DNA from: Hirudo medicinalis
Taxonomy: Eukaryota > Annelida > Clitellata > Hirudinida > Hirudinidae
DNA: 64,000 nucleotides
Assembly (NCBI GenBank): GCA_011800805.1
Contig: MPNW01000191.1
Coordinates: 45,267-109,266, forward strand
Direction of reading: 5' to 3'
Shown piece after piece: positions 33,793 to 47,200 of this stretch. The position numbers and the translations under genes were made by a program. The notes under the pieces were generated by a model. The model was not told the DNA's origin and made no database searches. It was given only the letters and a program-made list of their open reading frames with translations. How positions within the stretch are numbered: position 1 is the first letter of the stretch; every line of letters starts with the position of its first letter.

Positions 33793-36700
33793 TTAACTAT
33801 CCTTTTCATCGTTTTCACTTTCGCTACTAGCTCCTGCATTGTAATCACCTTCAAAAACTCCTTCAGCACTGAAAAAAGCACTTCGACAATTCGTCAGAAG
33901 TCCCAATTCAGGCATTCCCTGTGGTGCAATGCCAGGCAGAAGCTGATTTTCACTGGAAATTCTTGAAAAATTACTAGAGTGATCAGGCAATAGCTCCCTA
34001 GGGTCAATTTCCCATTGTATTAGATTGGCATCAACTTCCAGAGGTTGCACCTCAACATTCAGCAAATCATTTTGGTTTGACCTTCTTGAAATTCTTCCAA
34101 CAGAAGCATTTCCACTGCTAAGGTTTGTTGCTCTTGTCAAGATGAATCTTTGGATTTCATGCTCAAGATTGCAGAATTCTCGAGAAGAGAATTCCTCTTG
34201 TCCTTCGACGAGCTCAGTCAAGGATGATGAGTTGGACCTGCTATTCCAACGCAGGAACTTTGATTTTAAATTCTGCAGAGCTCTAAGAATAGAAAACCTT
34301 TTAGCTGAGGTAAGATTCTCATTTTGATTTGCACTTTCAGAATTTGCATTAGATGTCTGTTCTGCACTGTCGATCAAAGGAAAAAGCGATGAATAAGAAG
34401 GTGGAACACGACCAGAGTTGTTATCGGAACCTTCCGAATCTATACTGGAATTGTTGTCAACTTGGCTCGCGGATCTGCCGTCGCTCGTTTCACCGACGGC
34501 CTCTTCAAAGGTGGGCGGTTCTTCGTCATAAACTCTATTGCGACAAATCCTGTGCGTGCGTCCTTCAACGGATCTGGTACCAATAATTTTTGCCTTCTTG
34601 AGTTGGTTTCTTGCGATGGCATCAATGTTTCCAGGAATGTCTCGGCAGGTGGACGGAAGGTTGTCCTGAAGCACGAGAAGTGAATCATCTTCGGACGCCG
34701 CTCTGTCAGGCCGAGAATCTATTGGGTCGAGCAATTCGTCGTCACTCTGCCCCCCTGAAATTGATTCGACTATTTTATTCTCAACCTAAGTAATTATTCA
34801 TTATTTATCCATATTTTTCATTGTTAAAGTAATTTAATAGTTAAATTACCATTTACAATTACCATTCTAGTGCAACATGAAAGTACAACTAAAAACCTGG
34901 TGTTTCTGATGCTCTCTGCGCCCTCTCTTCTGCCATGACCTCCTCGAAGGGTCTCGAGGTTACCATGGCGATGGGGTAGGGAGGTGGAGCCGAGAGACGC
35001 GCAAATATCTCATTTTGAACCTCGGTTATCGGGGAAATGTGCTGTCCGTGGTGGCACATCAACCGCGACTGGCTATCTGGTCTGCAGTCCCTGAAAAAGA
35101 AATCCCACCATTCCCTCTCGTCATCTCGAATGGGTCCCACCAATGTCTCGCCACCTGAAAGAACAACAAATTCACCTGAATGGACTAATTAATGATGATA
35201 ATAACAACAACAGTATTGGCTTGGTGTCGATGGTGCTACAAATGCATCCCAATCAATGATGCACCACCTGCAGCTCCCAATTTATTTGAAAACTCTCGTC
35301 TATAAGCGAGCTGAACTTTTCAGGCATAAAAATCATCAACCAAATTCATCAATGCCATTCTGTTGTTCTGCAAAGCAATTCCATTTTTCTGGCACATTTA
35401 AAACATGTGATCTATGTGGTTACTGTAATGTAACAACAAGGCATTATCCAATCTCACCTCCCAACATGGCTGCTCTTTCTCTTGACCTTTTCTTCCTCAA
35501 CATGTACAACTTGCACGAAAACCAGATGATGATGAAGGAGAGAATGATGCACGATATTGATCCGGTCACTGCTATCATGGTCACTGGGCTTTTAGCTGTA
35601 ATATTTCCTATGGACATTTTTATTAGGCACTAACTTACAGAAAAATCTTCAATCAATTCCAATTCTCTCTATTTTAAAAAGTCGTGAATTTCCATAGAAA
35701 TTTGGAAAAAAATCTAATAAAGTAAATAAGTTAAGTAAATTTCATCATGGCACGAGGAAGTGCTCAACTAATATCACTAAAAATGTTTTTTTGAACAGAG
35801 TTTTTGGGGTCTGAAACTCCCTGCCAGACGAGGTGGCATCTGCCGAGACCTTTTCTCCATTCAAGTCATTCTTACACGAAATCCATTTAATGAACTTTTC
35901 AACAATTGATGACTAATGTTCTGTCAACTTTGCTTTTCTCTCTTGAGAAACTCCTAACAAATTTATAAGTTCATACTGAGTTGCAAAGTTGGTAAATACT
36001 CTGAATGTGGACTCTCAGCTCGACAACCTCTAAAGATCCTAAGCACGTCGATTGCAATTCGTTACTGCAAACTCCGACGAGATGAATGATTCAGATGCAA
36101 TAATGCAAAGAGAGTTTATAATTTTGCAGGCATGAATTTTATAATGCACATTTATCAAATCATTATCAGGATCGACGTCGTTCGAAAGGTCTCGAAAGTT
36201 CGACCGACCGTTGCAGTTGCTTTCGTCGGAGGAGTCGTGGCAGTCGTCGATTCCGTCGCAAACCCAGTTGGATCGAATGCACTTCTTGTTCTTGCATAGG
36301 AAAGCCTCGTTCTTCTGGTTGCACTGTTTTTCATCTGCGCAAATTAAAATCGGGAACAAAAAACTGTTGAGGTAATTTTCCATTGAAGCAAGTTTCATTT
36401 TGCGAAGTGTTTCGTGGTAACCGACTAAAGATTATCACAATAATTCAACTTATTTCCATTTAACTTTGTGATGCTTTGCACCAGCTTTAAATGAAAGTTA
36501 ATGTTCAGTTAATTGAAAACAAAATCTACAAATGCTTAAAATCGTTTAAACTTTTCATCACATGAAGCCCATCAGATCATCAATAATCATTGCAAGACTT
36601 AAATCTTGTCAAAGGGAGTTTAAATAATAAAACTGGGGTTTTTATATTCTCACTGCAATTTCTTTGGTCATCTCCGTTCATGCACATGGGTCGTCCGTTG

Positions 36701-37529
36701 CACCTGTCCGTGATTCGGAAACAAAGAACCTCGTTGGTCGTCTTGTTGCGACACCTGTACATGTTGCTGCATCCGGCTGCAAGTAGGAAAAGCACTAGTG
36801 AACATCACTGGATGATTTCTAGAGGATAATTGCTACAGCTTTACAATCAATCAAGTTATCTAATTGCATTTAAATTAATGTCCAAGTTGTAATTATTATG
36901 AAAGCAGGAGGTTCGTCTGCTCGAATTGGAGCCGCTCACTGCAGTTGAGTTCGTCCGATCCGTAGTCCGTGCAGTCCCAAATTCCGTCGCACCTGCTCGA
37001 ATTGTCGAAGCAGTCGTCTTCACCCAAACACCTTTGCTGATCAGAAGGACAAATTCCTAAAACAAGGAAAAACAAAACATAAAACAAAGAAGTTTTATAA
37101 TTTACTGCAGTGCTTAACTCTTAAACAAAGGATTTATTTATTTATACAATCTATTATTAATTTGGTTTTTATTATTTAACGGCATTTTTTAACGTTGAAT
37201 TTTAAAGTCGAATCAGGTAAGTCAGTTTATATTGAATTGCTTGTGAAATAAATCTGTCATCAATTTGAATACCTCTTGGTCTGTATGATGCTGTGAATGG
37301 TAGCCAGACGTTTGTCTTCAACTTGAACACCCTGAGCACCATGTTGTTGTGAGATGAAGTAAATTTCATGACTTTCGTGCTCTCTCCTGAGTCGCTGAAC
37401 TTATTCCTGTAATGTTCCAAACATTCTCCTGCTTATACGTTATGCATTAACTGGAAATTAATCAAGTATTACATTTTTGCATACTTTTGCATTTTTGCAA
37501 CTTATAAGTCCTTGTATTCGAGATCTGAC

Positions 37530-37577
<48 letters not shown>

Positions 37578-40126
37578 TGTCAATGACGATGATGACAACA
37601 ACAATAATAACAACAATAGTTGATTTGTTGGGTGCCATGCGTTTAGCATCGAGGGCGCTATGTCTTTCCTGGCTTCATGTTGGCATCCTGAAGAGATGAG
37701 TTCTCAGGTGACAAATAGTGTTTGCTGTTGCTACTTTTGAAGAATTTGAGCAAATAATTGCCACAGCACCAATTGAATAAATTATACTGAGGAAGTTAAT
37801 AATGAAATTCAATGAAAAGGCATCAAAGAAGTCTTACTTAGAGATACTTAGATAAATATGAATAAAAGAATTTGAAAACAACTTAGTCATATTCGAACAA
37901 GGAAGTGATTTCTTTTGGTAATTCAATTCTCGTTCGGTACAAATTTGTCGTGACCATGCCATGTCCCATAGTTACAATGTTAAACTTTATCTACATTCAT
38001 TTCATCTTTATTTCCAAGTTTGTTCACAGATATTTCATAATCACTTTAAAAATAAAGCTTCAAAAATATTGAAAAACCAATCAACCTTAGCCACCCATTG
38101 CAAATGTTAAGATTTAGACCTTATTATGTAAATGTAAATATAAATGTACTTCATTTATATAGCGCCACATGGCGTGGAGGAGCTTTTGGTCAACCATTTA
38201 TATGGCACTCCTTCCCGAGGGCACTTGCGGCAGTGCGGGCTGGGTTTGGAATACGACACGTGGTGACCGTGCATGCATTTGGCATGCAGGTGACCCACTG
38301 GGTTTGTTCCTGCATGCCAAATTATCAGAATAAGAAGTAATTTATATGACAAAATGATTTCAAGTCATTTTAGGTCACTAAGTACTTAAACCATAAAGAA
38401 AGCTGTGGTTATATCTTATGTTCTTGCAGGCTATTAATCAACGATTAAAAGCAATAAATGAAGCAAAGTGTTTAAGTGTTGTAAGTAATTAAGTTATAAA
38501 TTATACAGGAAGGCTTCAGGAAACTTTAGAAAATAATTATTTTAGCAGGAGGATGCTTTGATTTAGGTTTGGAATAAATTAGATGAGGAAACTGACCGTG
38601 CAGATGCAGAGGATCAATTTAAAATAATCCTAAGTAGAGATTGATATTAAAAACCATAAAGAAAGCTGTGGTTATTATACATTATATATTATACGTTTGC
38701 GTCTGCGCATACATCGGGCACACCTTTTAAGTTTGAACTTTAGCCTCTTTGAGAGGTTGAGTTTTCGAGTTTTGTTGGAGTTGCTTTTGAGTTTTGATTA
38801 AAAGTTATTCTTAAATATTAGTTTTGGAGTTGTTCTACTTTCAAGTACATTATTCAAACATATAAATACAACAGTTCAATATTATGTATTACAAATAATT
38901 TTTTATTCTACGTCATGTCATGTTAAATGATCAACCAAATTTGTAATAAGAAATGCATTCAAGTGGATCAAACCTATTAAAATTACTTATGAAAATAAGT
39001 TCAGAGCAACCAATTTGGACAGCTCCCCTTAATTGTAAGCAATAAAATTACTTCTCTAAGCAAGTTGCAAACAAGCAGAACCAACAACGAAATACAAAAC
39101 CTGGATATGATGCTCGTCGGAGTCGACGGAAAACGTTCGTCGAATATCTCAAAGATGTTCTCGTCTTCCTTAATCCTGAAGATCTTTTCTGTTTCAAACC
39201 TCAACTTTAAAACGATGACCTGGCCTGAGTCAATGGTTATCGAGTAGTCAATGTGACTGCACTCAGCCAAGTACGTGTCTAAGGAGTCGTGACTCACTCT
39301 TCCAGAGTTCTTCAACACGACGTTGCATTTGGAATCTGTGGAATGAAAATATGAAAACGCAAATGACTTCTAGACTAAAGCATCATATGTGAATGGCTCA
39401 TTAGTGATCTGTATGCCAGGCAATCCAACTTGTATTGCTTTACATTTCTTAGCTTATTTCAACTAAATGAGCAATAGGTGGTTTGAAAGAGGGACATTTT
39501 TTTTTATTAATAATAATATTGTGACTACATCAATCACATTTTTTCAAGCTAATTATCAACTAGCCAAAAGAATGGCATAAACAACAATTTTTTTCACTTT
39601 AGAGTCTTACTGGAAATTTTTTATAAATTTTGTGTGGTTTTATAAAATTTGAATTGCAGAACAATAAACTTTCAACACAGAAGATATTTCAATTTTTGTC
39701 AATATTTCAATCTCCCTGAGTGCAAATTTGTCTAATAATAAATAAAATGTTTGAATGCAACAACTGAGCATTCAAACAAAGAGAGTCTGCTAGAAAGCAG
39801 AAATTTACGTCAGTATTACAAGTAACTTCCTCACTTTTATCAGAATAACTCGATGTGGATGCACTTGGTAATAGTGGTATGACTGGAAGCAAATATGAAT
39901 CATTACTTAAATACATCCTCAGAAATATATGTTGTAAATTGAAATTGTGTGAATCGTCAATTTACATTATAAAAACTCTCAAAGTGTCATATAGGCAGAA
40001 ACTGAGAAGTCAATTGAGAAGTAAAGGAAACCTCATTTACTGTACATAAAATCCAAAAAAATTTATTAGAAATTAAATAAACTCACTAAAATTCAGAGCA
40101 AGTAAATAAATAATCTTTTCCATCAT
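33793..40126 (-). CDS. CUB/LDLa transmembrane receptor, LRP3/LRP10/LRP12-like
   Basis: Exons: 40126-40087, 39882-39820, 39335-39101, 37428-37273, 37056-36940, 36776-36654, 36334-36209, 35595-35458, 35154-34897, 34754-33793 (TAA). Signal peptide [20 protein letters not shown] is split over exons 1-2. A CUB domain ([20 protein letters not shown] to [11 protein letters not shown]) is followed by three six-cysteine LDLa repeats, one per exon; the first and third keep the acidic calcium motif ([16 protein letters not shown]) and the second is degenerate (NGDDQRNC). Then come one membrane helix ([20 protein letters not shown]) and a ~400-residue cytoplasmic tail. The tail has PPxY motifs (APPPYP, VPPSYSS), which in other proteins bind WW-domain ubiquitin ligases. 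It is probably an endocytic or signalling receptor. The exon 3 to 4 junction does not keep frame as drawn (phase 2 into phase 1), so a small exon is missed or the donor is earlier. Confidence 0.85.
37530..37575. repeat. (AAT)n microsatellite in receptor intron
   Basis: About 15 AAT/ATA triplets, followed by diverged GAT and CAA units to 37620. Confidence 0.9.
38145..38340. repeat. GC-richer island, possible dispersed repeat
   Basis: This ~190-bp block in the large receptor intron is clearly more GC-rich than its surroundings. It starts with TTCATTTATATAGCGCCACA and contains inverted GCATGCATTTGGCATGC-type sequence. One minus-strand frame stays open and is Cys/His-rich ([20 protein letters not shown]). 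The sharp composition change suggests an inserted repeat rather than an exon; it does not join the receptor frame in any obvious way. Confidence 0.4.
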
Positions 40127-41581
40127 TATCACAGCCCAGCAAGACAAGTGTACAAGGCTTAATTAAATGTTACTATGTTACAAGAAACGCTCAGTCAAAG
40201 CTCTTCCCTAACACATTCTTACTTGAAATGTAATCAATTATAATCTAAAGAAAGAACAATTAATAATTTTCAATAACAAAAATAAATCCCGACGAGGGGC
40301 TGGTAAAGAATTCACAGGAGAATAAAAATAGCTCAGCAACTAGGTTAAAGTAGTCTATTAACATTAATTATTTTGAAAGTAAATAAAATTGTAAGCTTCG
40401 TGAAACTGATTTTTTCAGTATTAATTATATCAACAAAAAGTAATTACTAATAGATATCATACTTAGTAATACCTGAACCAAGCTATCTAAATGAATTGTG
40501 CTTTATTAATGTATTTAAAAAATTTTATTTTCTCCAATCGAAAGAATTTTTCAAGCATGCTTTAGCTCGCCTTCGTACCTGTGCATTTCCCCAAAACTCG
40601 ACTGTTCTTCTTTTTATGATTTAATCAATGACTGACGTTCAATAACTACTTTATTATTTAGTCGTTATCTTATTAATGAATTCATATGTTGGTAGAAGGT
40701 TGTATTTAAAATAATCTCAAACAAAGCAGAAAAGGCTTATAAGTAGAGTGGTTTATCACAGACATCTACTTAAACCACTAAAAATTAATGCTACGTTATC
40801 TTAGGTACTCAAATTCCCAGTAATTTAAGCAGTGGATTCCAGCCATTTATTACGAATTCATAAAATAGCTTAACTCGTTGGCAGAACAAATTCTACTCCA
40901 AAACATGGCATTGCATATCATATTTATTTACAGCGACTAAGAAGACTGAGATCTGTCTAGTAACCACTCCCAAATCAGAGATATCATGGATATTTACTTA
41001 TTCCTTTACCGTTGTTGCTAGATGTTCAAACGCCGCTTCAGCTTTTTCTCCGAGGGAAACCATCGCCCAACCCACCTTTACTAAGCCATTGCAACTATCT
41101 CCCCGGATGACAACTCTGCTTCCAAATCGACCTCAGTTCCTCAGAACACTTTGGTCATGGAAAGATCATTTGCCTCACAAAACCTCAACCCAGCAAATTT
41201 ACGGCAACACGCTTAAAGGCTTAAATTGAAACACACGATTGGATCGCTGACATTCACAAACTCTTGGAAATTTCCTTGTGGTCACGGGATTATCGTAAAA
41301 ACAAATACGACCTTTAAGAACGTTACAACGCGTAAAAAATGTTTCAATGTCAATTGCTTTCTGCAATATTTAAATCAAATTCATTTACAATATTATAACA
41401 CAAATCTGTCATATAAACATTAAAAACTGCAAAGTCATAACAAAAATTGTAAAAGCAAACAACTTTGGACTGCATAATGTAACATTACTTTACACAAAGT
41501 TTAATGTAAAAATTATATTTCACTTCATTCTCGATTGTCATGGAAGACATTGTTGGAGATGTTTGCAGAAAGAAATTAATT
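40127..41581. other. Intergenic between receptor start and KLF stop
   Basis: It contains the receptor promoter region and the KLF-like 3'UTR. A short minus-strand frame near 41060-41000 (MVSLGEKAEAAFEHLA) ends at a GTAAAG donor-like site, but it is not a signal peptide and has no partner exon, so it is not called. Confidence 0.4.
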
Positions 41582-44247
41582 TCAAGACAGATGGGTTGCC
41601 GAGTGACGCCTCATGTGTTTGGCGAGATGGTCACTGCGCATGAAGTGCCTCTGACAAATCTGACACTTGTACTTCTTCTCACCAGTGTGGGTTCTGAAGT
41701 GACGGGACAACTCATCGGATCTCGCAAACTTTTTATCACAATGCTCCCACTTGCAAGAAAATGGCTTCTCACCTGCAAAAAAAAAATTGAACTTGAAATA
41801 AAAATCTAAATAACAAAAAAAGTAAAATACATGCATTTAGTCCTGAAATAATGATTTTAAAAAAATTAATTGTTCTTATTAGTGTCACTGTCAATTTAAT
41901 CATCACAACATCAACTTACCAGTGTGAATTCTCTGGTGAACCTTCAAATGAGAACTTTTGTAATAAGTCTTGCTGCAGTTGGGATAATCACATTTGTACG
42001 CCTTCCTCTGGCTAAGGCACAGATTTTGTGATGCAACTGACATTGTGCTGCTTGAATCGGGAGTAATCTTCATCCTCAGTTCTTGGAATCGACCACCAAA
42101 AGTTGAAGACCCGAAATCGGTGTCGGTGCTCGTCAAGCTGCCGTTGCCGGTCACACAGCTCACAGCCGGGGGAAGGCTTATGATGGCTGAAGTAGGATTC
42201 AATAATGAAGGAACGACGGAACAATTTTGAGAGACGTTAGCGACAGAAAAATTGCACGACTGCTTCAAACAGAGGCTCTCAGCCACATTCAGGAACTGGC
42301 CAGGTATGACATGTATGACATTATTTTTCACTTCACCATCAGATATGTCAAACTTATTCCTCAAGTCTTCAGAACTCTGATCACCAGGACGACCCGATGG
42401 ATTAGTAGATTCCTGCGGAAAATGGTTATTACTGGCATTTCCATAGCTCATAGGAGGTAATGCATCTGTGCAAGGACTCCGGTCCCTCATTGACTTTGTT
42501 TCCGGTGCAATGATATTGTTATTTACCACTATGACCTGTACTGTTGGCGCACGCCGATCGTTCTCGGCGGCACTGGCGCTAGGCAGCAGGGAATATATTA
42601 TGTTTCCACCAAGACCTTGGAAAAAGGCTTCATTAGAGGTCATAAACTTGGGAAAGTTGAAAGACAAGGAGTCTACAGCAGATATACCTTTCATGTGAGT
42701 TGCCTCATTGAAAGCTTTTTGATCATCACATGCCTGATCTCTCAAATGTCCGGAAGCATCTCTATCCTTTTCATCCAGCACAGATCTCCGTTGACATGTG
42801 CCATTTTTAGTCTGATACGTAGGATCGTTCTTTACTTTAAGATCGGGACTTTGCCTTGCTGAGCAGTCTTCGGCACCGAGAACCGGACGTTTAACTTTAC
42901 TACTTTGGGAAGTGGACTTCTGTCCATCATCAATCTCCGCCCTATCAAAGTTTAAGCGTTCACCGTCGCTCAAAACCATTGGGGATGCGTGGAATCCTTC
43001 AATTTCATTTTTCGACAAAGAATTTGTTTGTTTAGCATCATTTGCCTGTGACTTTGTCTTGCAAGCTTCTCTATAAGTGACTTGATTTATTGCCTTCATT
43101 CTGTACTTCAGAGGTTTCTTGCTGTCATGATCCGAATGATTCCAATCATCATCGGCCAACTTACGTTTCAAGACTCTGTTGGGATGCCTCATGGCATAGC
43201 TGGGTTTTATGACAATGTCTGATGTGAGCAGCTGTCAAGTAAATTCGAGTTCATTAATATTGGCATTACATTTATTTGTCTCAAATTAATATCTTCTAAA
43301 CATAAATTATATATTATATTCATTAGAAGAGAAGTTGCATATTCTACCTCCTCCAACTTTGAAAGTGGCCTCCTCTGATTAGGAGCTTCCTCGAGGTCTT
43401 GATCGTCTTCAGTAGAATGATCAGACATGGAACCATCTGATGGGGGAGGAGTCAAGATCACTGTGGAATCTTGAAGGCTGTCCTGCCCAATTAACAACAG
43501 TGAAGGCTTTTTCTTTTCACTTTTGTGGCCAAGCTTTTCCCTGAGATCACCTCCATTGTAAGGTAGATCCGAGCAATCGTCTTCCTGAGATTTCTTTTTG
43601 CCCAAATCGTATTGCAATCCCATCCTCATCTTCAGACAATTCTGAAGAGCAATGGTAGTTTTCTTCTTCTTAAATTCAGCTGATGCCTTCTCATCCCATT
43701 GCTCTTTGGACTGATTTTTTGATGAAGGATCTTCTAAATCATTGTTGAACAATGACACTGACTTGGGTATTCTGGCATTTTTTTGAATTTTATTATTAAT
43801 CTGAAAATCAACAAAATTGATAGGTGGAGATTGTGATCTTTCCGATATCTCCTTAGACACAGATGTTTGACTGAATGAAAGAAGAGTCTGAGCTGCCATA
43901 CATTCCTGGCAAGAATGAAGCAAATGATTGATATCTTTACTGGCTGGGCAGCAACCTTTCATCAGAGGATTTTTTGCAACTGAAGAATCATCCATAGCTT
44001 GTTTCAGGACTGCCTTATTAACTGCATCATTATTCAGCCTTTTTGAAGGCCCAATCAAAGTGTCCTCTGGAATTAAAGAATTTCCTTTTGCACTTCCTGG
44101 CATAGGTCCATATATGCCATGGTTGATGCTTTGATTCACCTTTAAATCAATTGAATAAATTAATTATAAAATAAATTGAAAAATCCATGAGAAAAATCAA
44201 ATTGTGTCTACCTGTGGAAAGTGAGAGTTCCAGAATTCACTTGACAT
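41582..44247 (-). CDS. Krüppel-like zinc-finger transcription factor, TIEG (KLF10/11)-like
   Basis: Four exons (44247-44212, 44139-43348, 43231-41920, 41772-41582; TGA) encode 776 residues. The last ~85 residues are three C2H2 fingers with KLF spacing and TGEKP-type linkers: [60 protein letters not shown]. The base-contacting triads (RSDEL, RSDHL) predict binding to GC/CACCC boxes. [12 protein letters not shown] is typical of KLF10/11 (Drosophila cabut). The long N-terminal region is polar and mostly disordered, with a [17 protein letters not shown] patch and a basic [10 protein letters not shown] segment. It is much longer than vertebrate KLF10/11 (~480-510), so the orthology is tentative while the KLF assignment is firm. 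The start [10 protein letters not shown] is on a short 12-codon exon. Confidence 0.9.
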
Positions 44248-47200
44248 CTCCGACATCGGGTGCCTTACAAGTAGCTTCTTCATCTTGATTCAGATTACTC
44301 GGAGCTACGCAACGTTCAAATCTAATAAACCCTGAGCGAGTCCTAACAGAACTTCTATGCATATGTTTCGTTGGTGGTTCAAGAGCTGAGCTGAAGTCAG
44401 ATGACGACAAGCGCAAAAATACTTTTATTCGCTTATTGCGATTTTGGAAATTAACTCGCAAAGACCAATAATAGCAAGCTAGCTAAACCACAAGATGATT
44501 TCCTCCTAAATGGTAACTCGCAGAACGTCAGCGTATCACAAGCGATTAAGAAGAGCACTGAGCTACACGCGCCGACAAAGACAAGAGACAAAGATAGATA
44601 GGGAATTAATAATATTAGCATCGGTGGGAGTCGTGTTTTGAACAAGGCTAGGGTAGCCATTATCAACCAAAACAATAACATCAAGAGCACGTGTATTCGG
44701 CGTGGGTGCGTCAGAATGAGCCTATTAAATATTAGTAGGTCAATTTTTTGACCAATGACAGACGAATGTCCATGTGATCGGAGTGTGAATAAAAAAGTGG
44801 GTCACCTTTTCGACCAATCGTATCAAAATGTGCACGTGATGAGAAAGTGTGCAGGGGACGTGATACCCTGAATGCTTAATAAGATGAATAAGAAAAACCA
44901 CAAGGACAATTAACATCATTATTTTTAGGAGACGAACATCTCATCGAAGAATTAACTTTAAAGGGCAGAATGTCACGAGTGTTATGACATTCGATTGGTC
45001 ATTGACAACTACGATACCAGACACTTTTTACTTTTGGTAAAACACCCCTTCCTGTGAATTTCATTGGAAATTTTCGGTTACTGGAATAATGCGTGGTTCC
45101 AAATTATTTAGAAATTGATTTTTCATCACAAGCTGAATGTTTGTTATCAATGTAGATCCGTTGATTAATTTTTTTTAAATTAAAGAATTATGCGTCCTGG
45201 ATAAATTTGCTTTTGTTTCTGCTCGAACACAATTACGAGTTTCTCTTTTGAGCCAATTGTTTGCTCAGGCTTCTACCATCACTTAAAGAGTGTGATATCC
45301 GACCTCTCAGCGCGTGATAGGCAATTGGCAACATGGGTGGGTGAGTTGAGAAACATCGCCCACTTTGATTATTTGTCTGGTTTGGTTTCGATTCGAAGGA
45401 TAAGACATTTTTTAAAAGTATATTTCCATAATTGAGGAATTAATAAAAAGGTTTCGATCTACGGACGATTCAAGCTGCTAAAATTGGCTTTGGCTGTCTC
45501 CCGTGCTCCGATTCGAAATTCACGAGACATTGGCCAGAATAATGAGTGAACTTGACCTTCGCAGGAAGCGTGATCGGCAATAATTATTTTGAAATGACTT
45601 GACATTTTTCACACCCCTTTTATGATTTCCTCATTTATCGAAGTTAATGCATTGTACTGAATGGTTGAGAATAGGATTCAAATTAGAACGAAATTGCTTC
45701 ATTTGTCAAAAGCAGGTGTGATAAATTAGAAGATGTTACAGGACATAGGCGATAAAATGTAATTGTTCATTAAATATTCTTAATGACTTATTAAAGGATC
45801 ATCACAACCTCTGAGTGACGACCATGTGAACGATGACACCATACACCTCCAAACCATCTCCAAGTTGGTGCATCACGTTTCTAGATGCACGTAAACACGG
45901 CATAATTTTATTCTGTCAAACGAAAGTGAAATAGACGATCTTTACCCCTAAATTTGTTCCAATGTTTATCAAAAACGATTTTTTTATGCACTCATTTCTG
46001 ATTCGTCACTAACTGCTTTCGAAGATTTGTTCGTGAAATAAATTACACGAAACTATTTTTAACCTTGGGAGAGATAATTGTAGAGAAAATGAGATGAAAC
46101 AGGTCGAATTATAATCGATATTAGGATCAACGTTATGTTCATGACTCAAGCATGAATAAGCATTCCTTAAAGTTGTTTAGCCACTTGATGTAAATGATGA
46201 ATGAAGATATCTTCGAAATTTCCACTGAATATGCCTCAACTACTTTTGTATTATATAAAGGAAAATAAACGAAGAATCTAAGAGGTTAAATCACTTGTGG
46301 ATTTTAGTGAGACGGGATGTTGGTAATCAATAAAGACATCGTTATTACCTCCATGAAGACATCTTGACGCATCATCAAGCTTAAAAATGAATAACGCCCA
46401 ATCATTTGATTGCTCAGAAGTTGTAAAGATCTATCAAGAGGAAACATCCAGGTTAAATGCTCGAACATCTTTGAGTAGCTGATTAACCGTTTCGAACAAC
46501 CATGTTTTGAATGGCGTTATTAATAACCGGGATTTCAAGTCACATTCATTTAAATCCATTCACAACTGGAATTGTTTAAATCTAAACTTTAATTGCTAAC
46601 ATCAGAATAAAACGAGGAACGGTTAAACTTGATGGAACCTATTCTCCTAGTGATAATTATAGGATTGCAAATGATCAGCTTTGAGGAAGACAAATGCAAT
46701 CTGAGAAATGAAAAATCCCACAATGACGAACTAATGGTTAATGGTTACTAGAGTTTAGCTTTTGAATGCAGACTTTCTTAAGGACTTCATAAAAACGGAA
46801 AGTCAATCTCTTAATTTCAGCTTAATATAGTGAGAACGGAAATAATGAAGATATCCATAATTTCATGATAACTCGCTAAATATGAGTTCATTATTACTTA
46901 ATTTTATACATAACCTCATCTTATTTTACAAAAAATGCCTTTCAAAAGATTTCAATGAGTAGAACTTGTAAATTATGCAGAATAGCATTTCAAACTGAAA
47001 ACCATGAGAACATCCTTACTTGTGACCAATAAAACATGAAATTGTTGATAGTCATGTACAGTCATATACATAGTATTACTATTTTATAAATGGCTGAATA
47101 TAAAATGTTGTCCGACAAGGAGAGGGGGAGAGCTCGAGGACTATAGACAAGCAAATTATTCGCTCCTCTGGAACTACTGAAAAGCTTATGAGCAAAGTGG

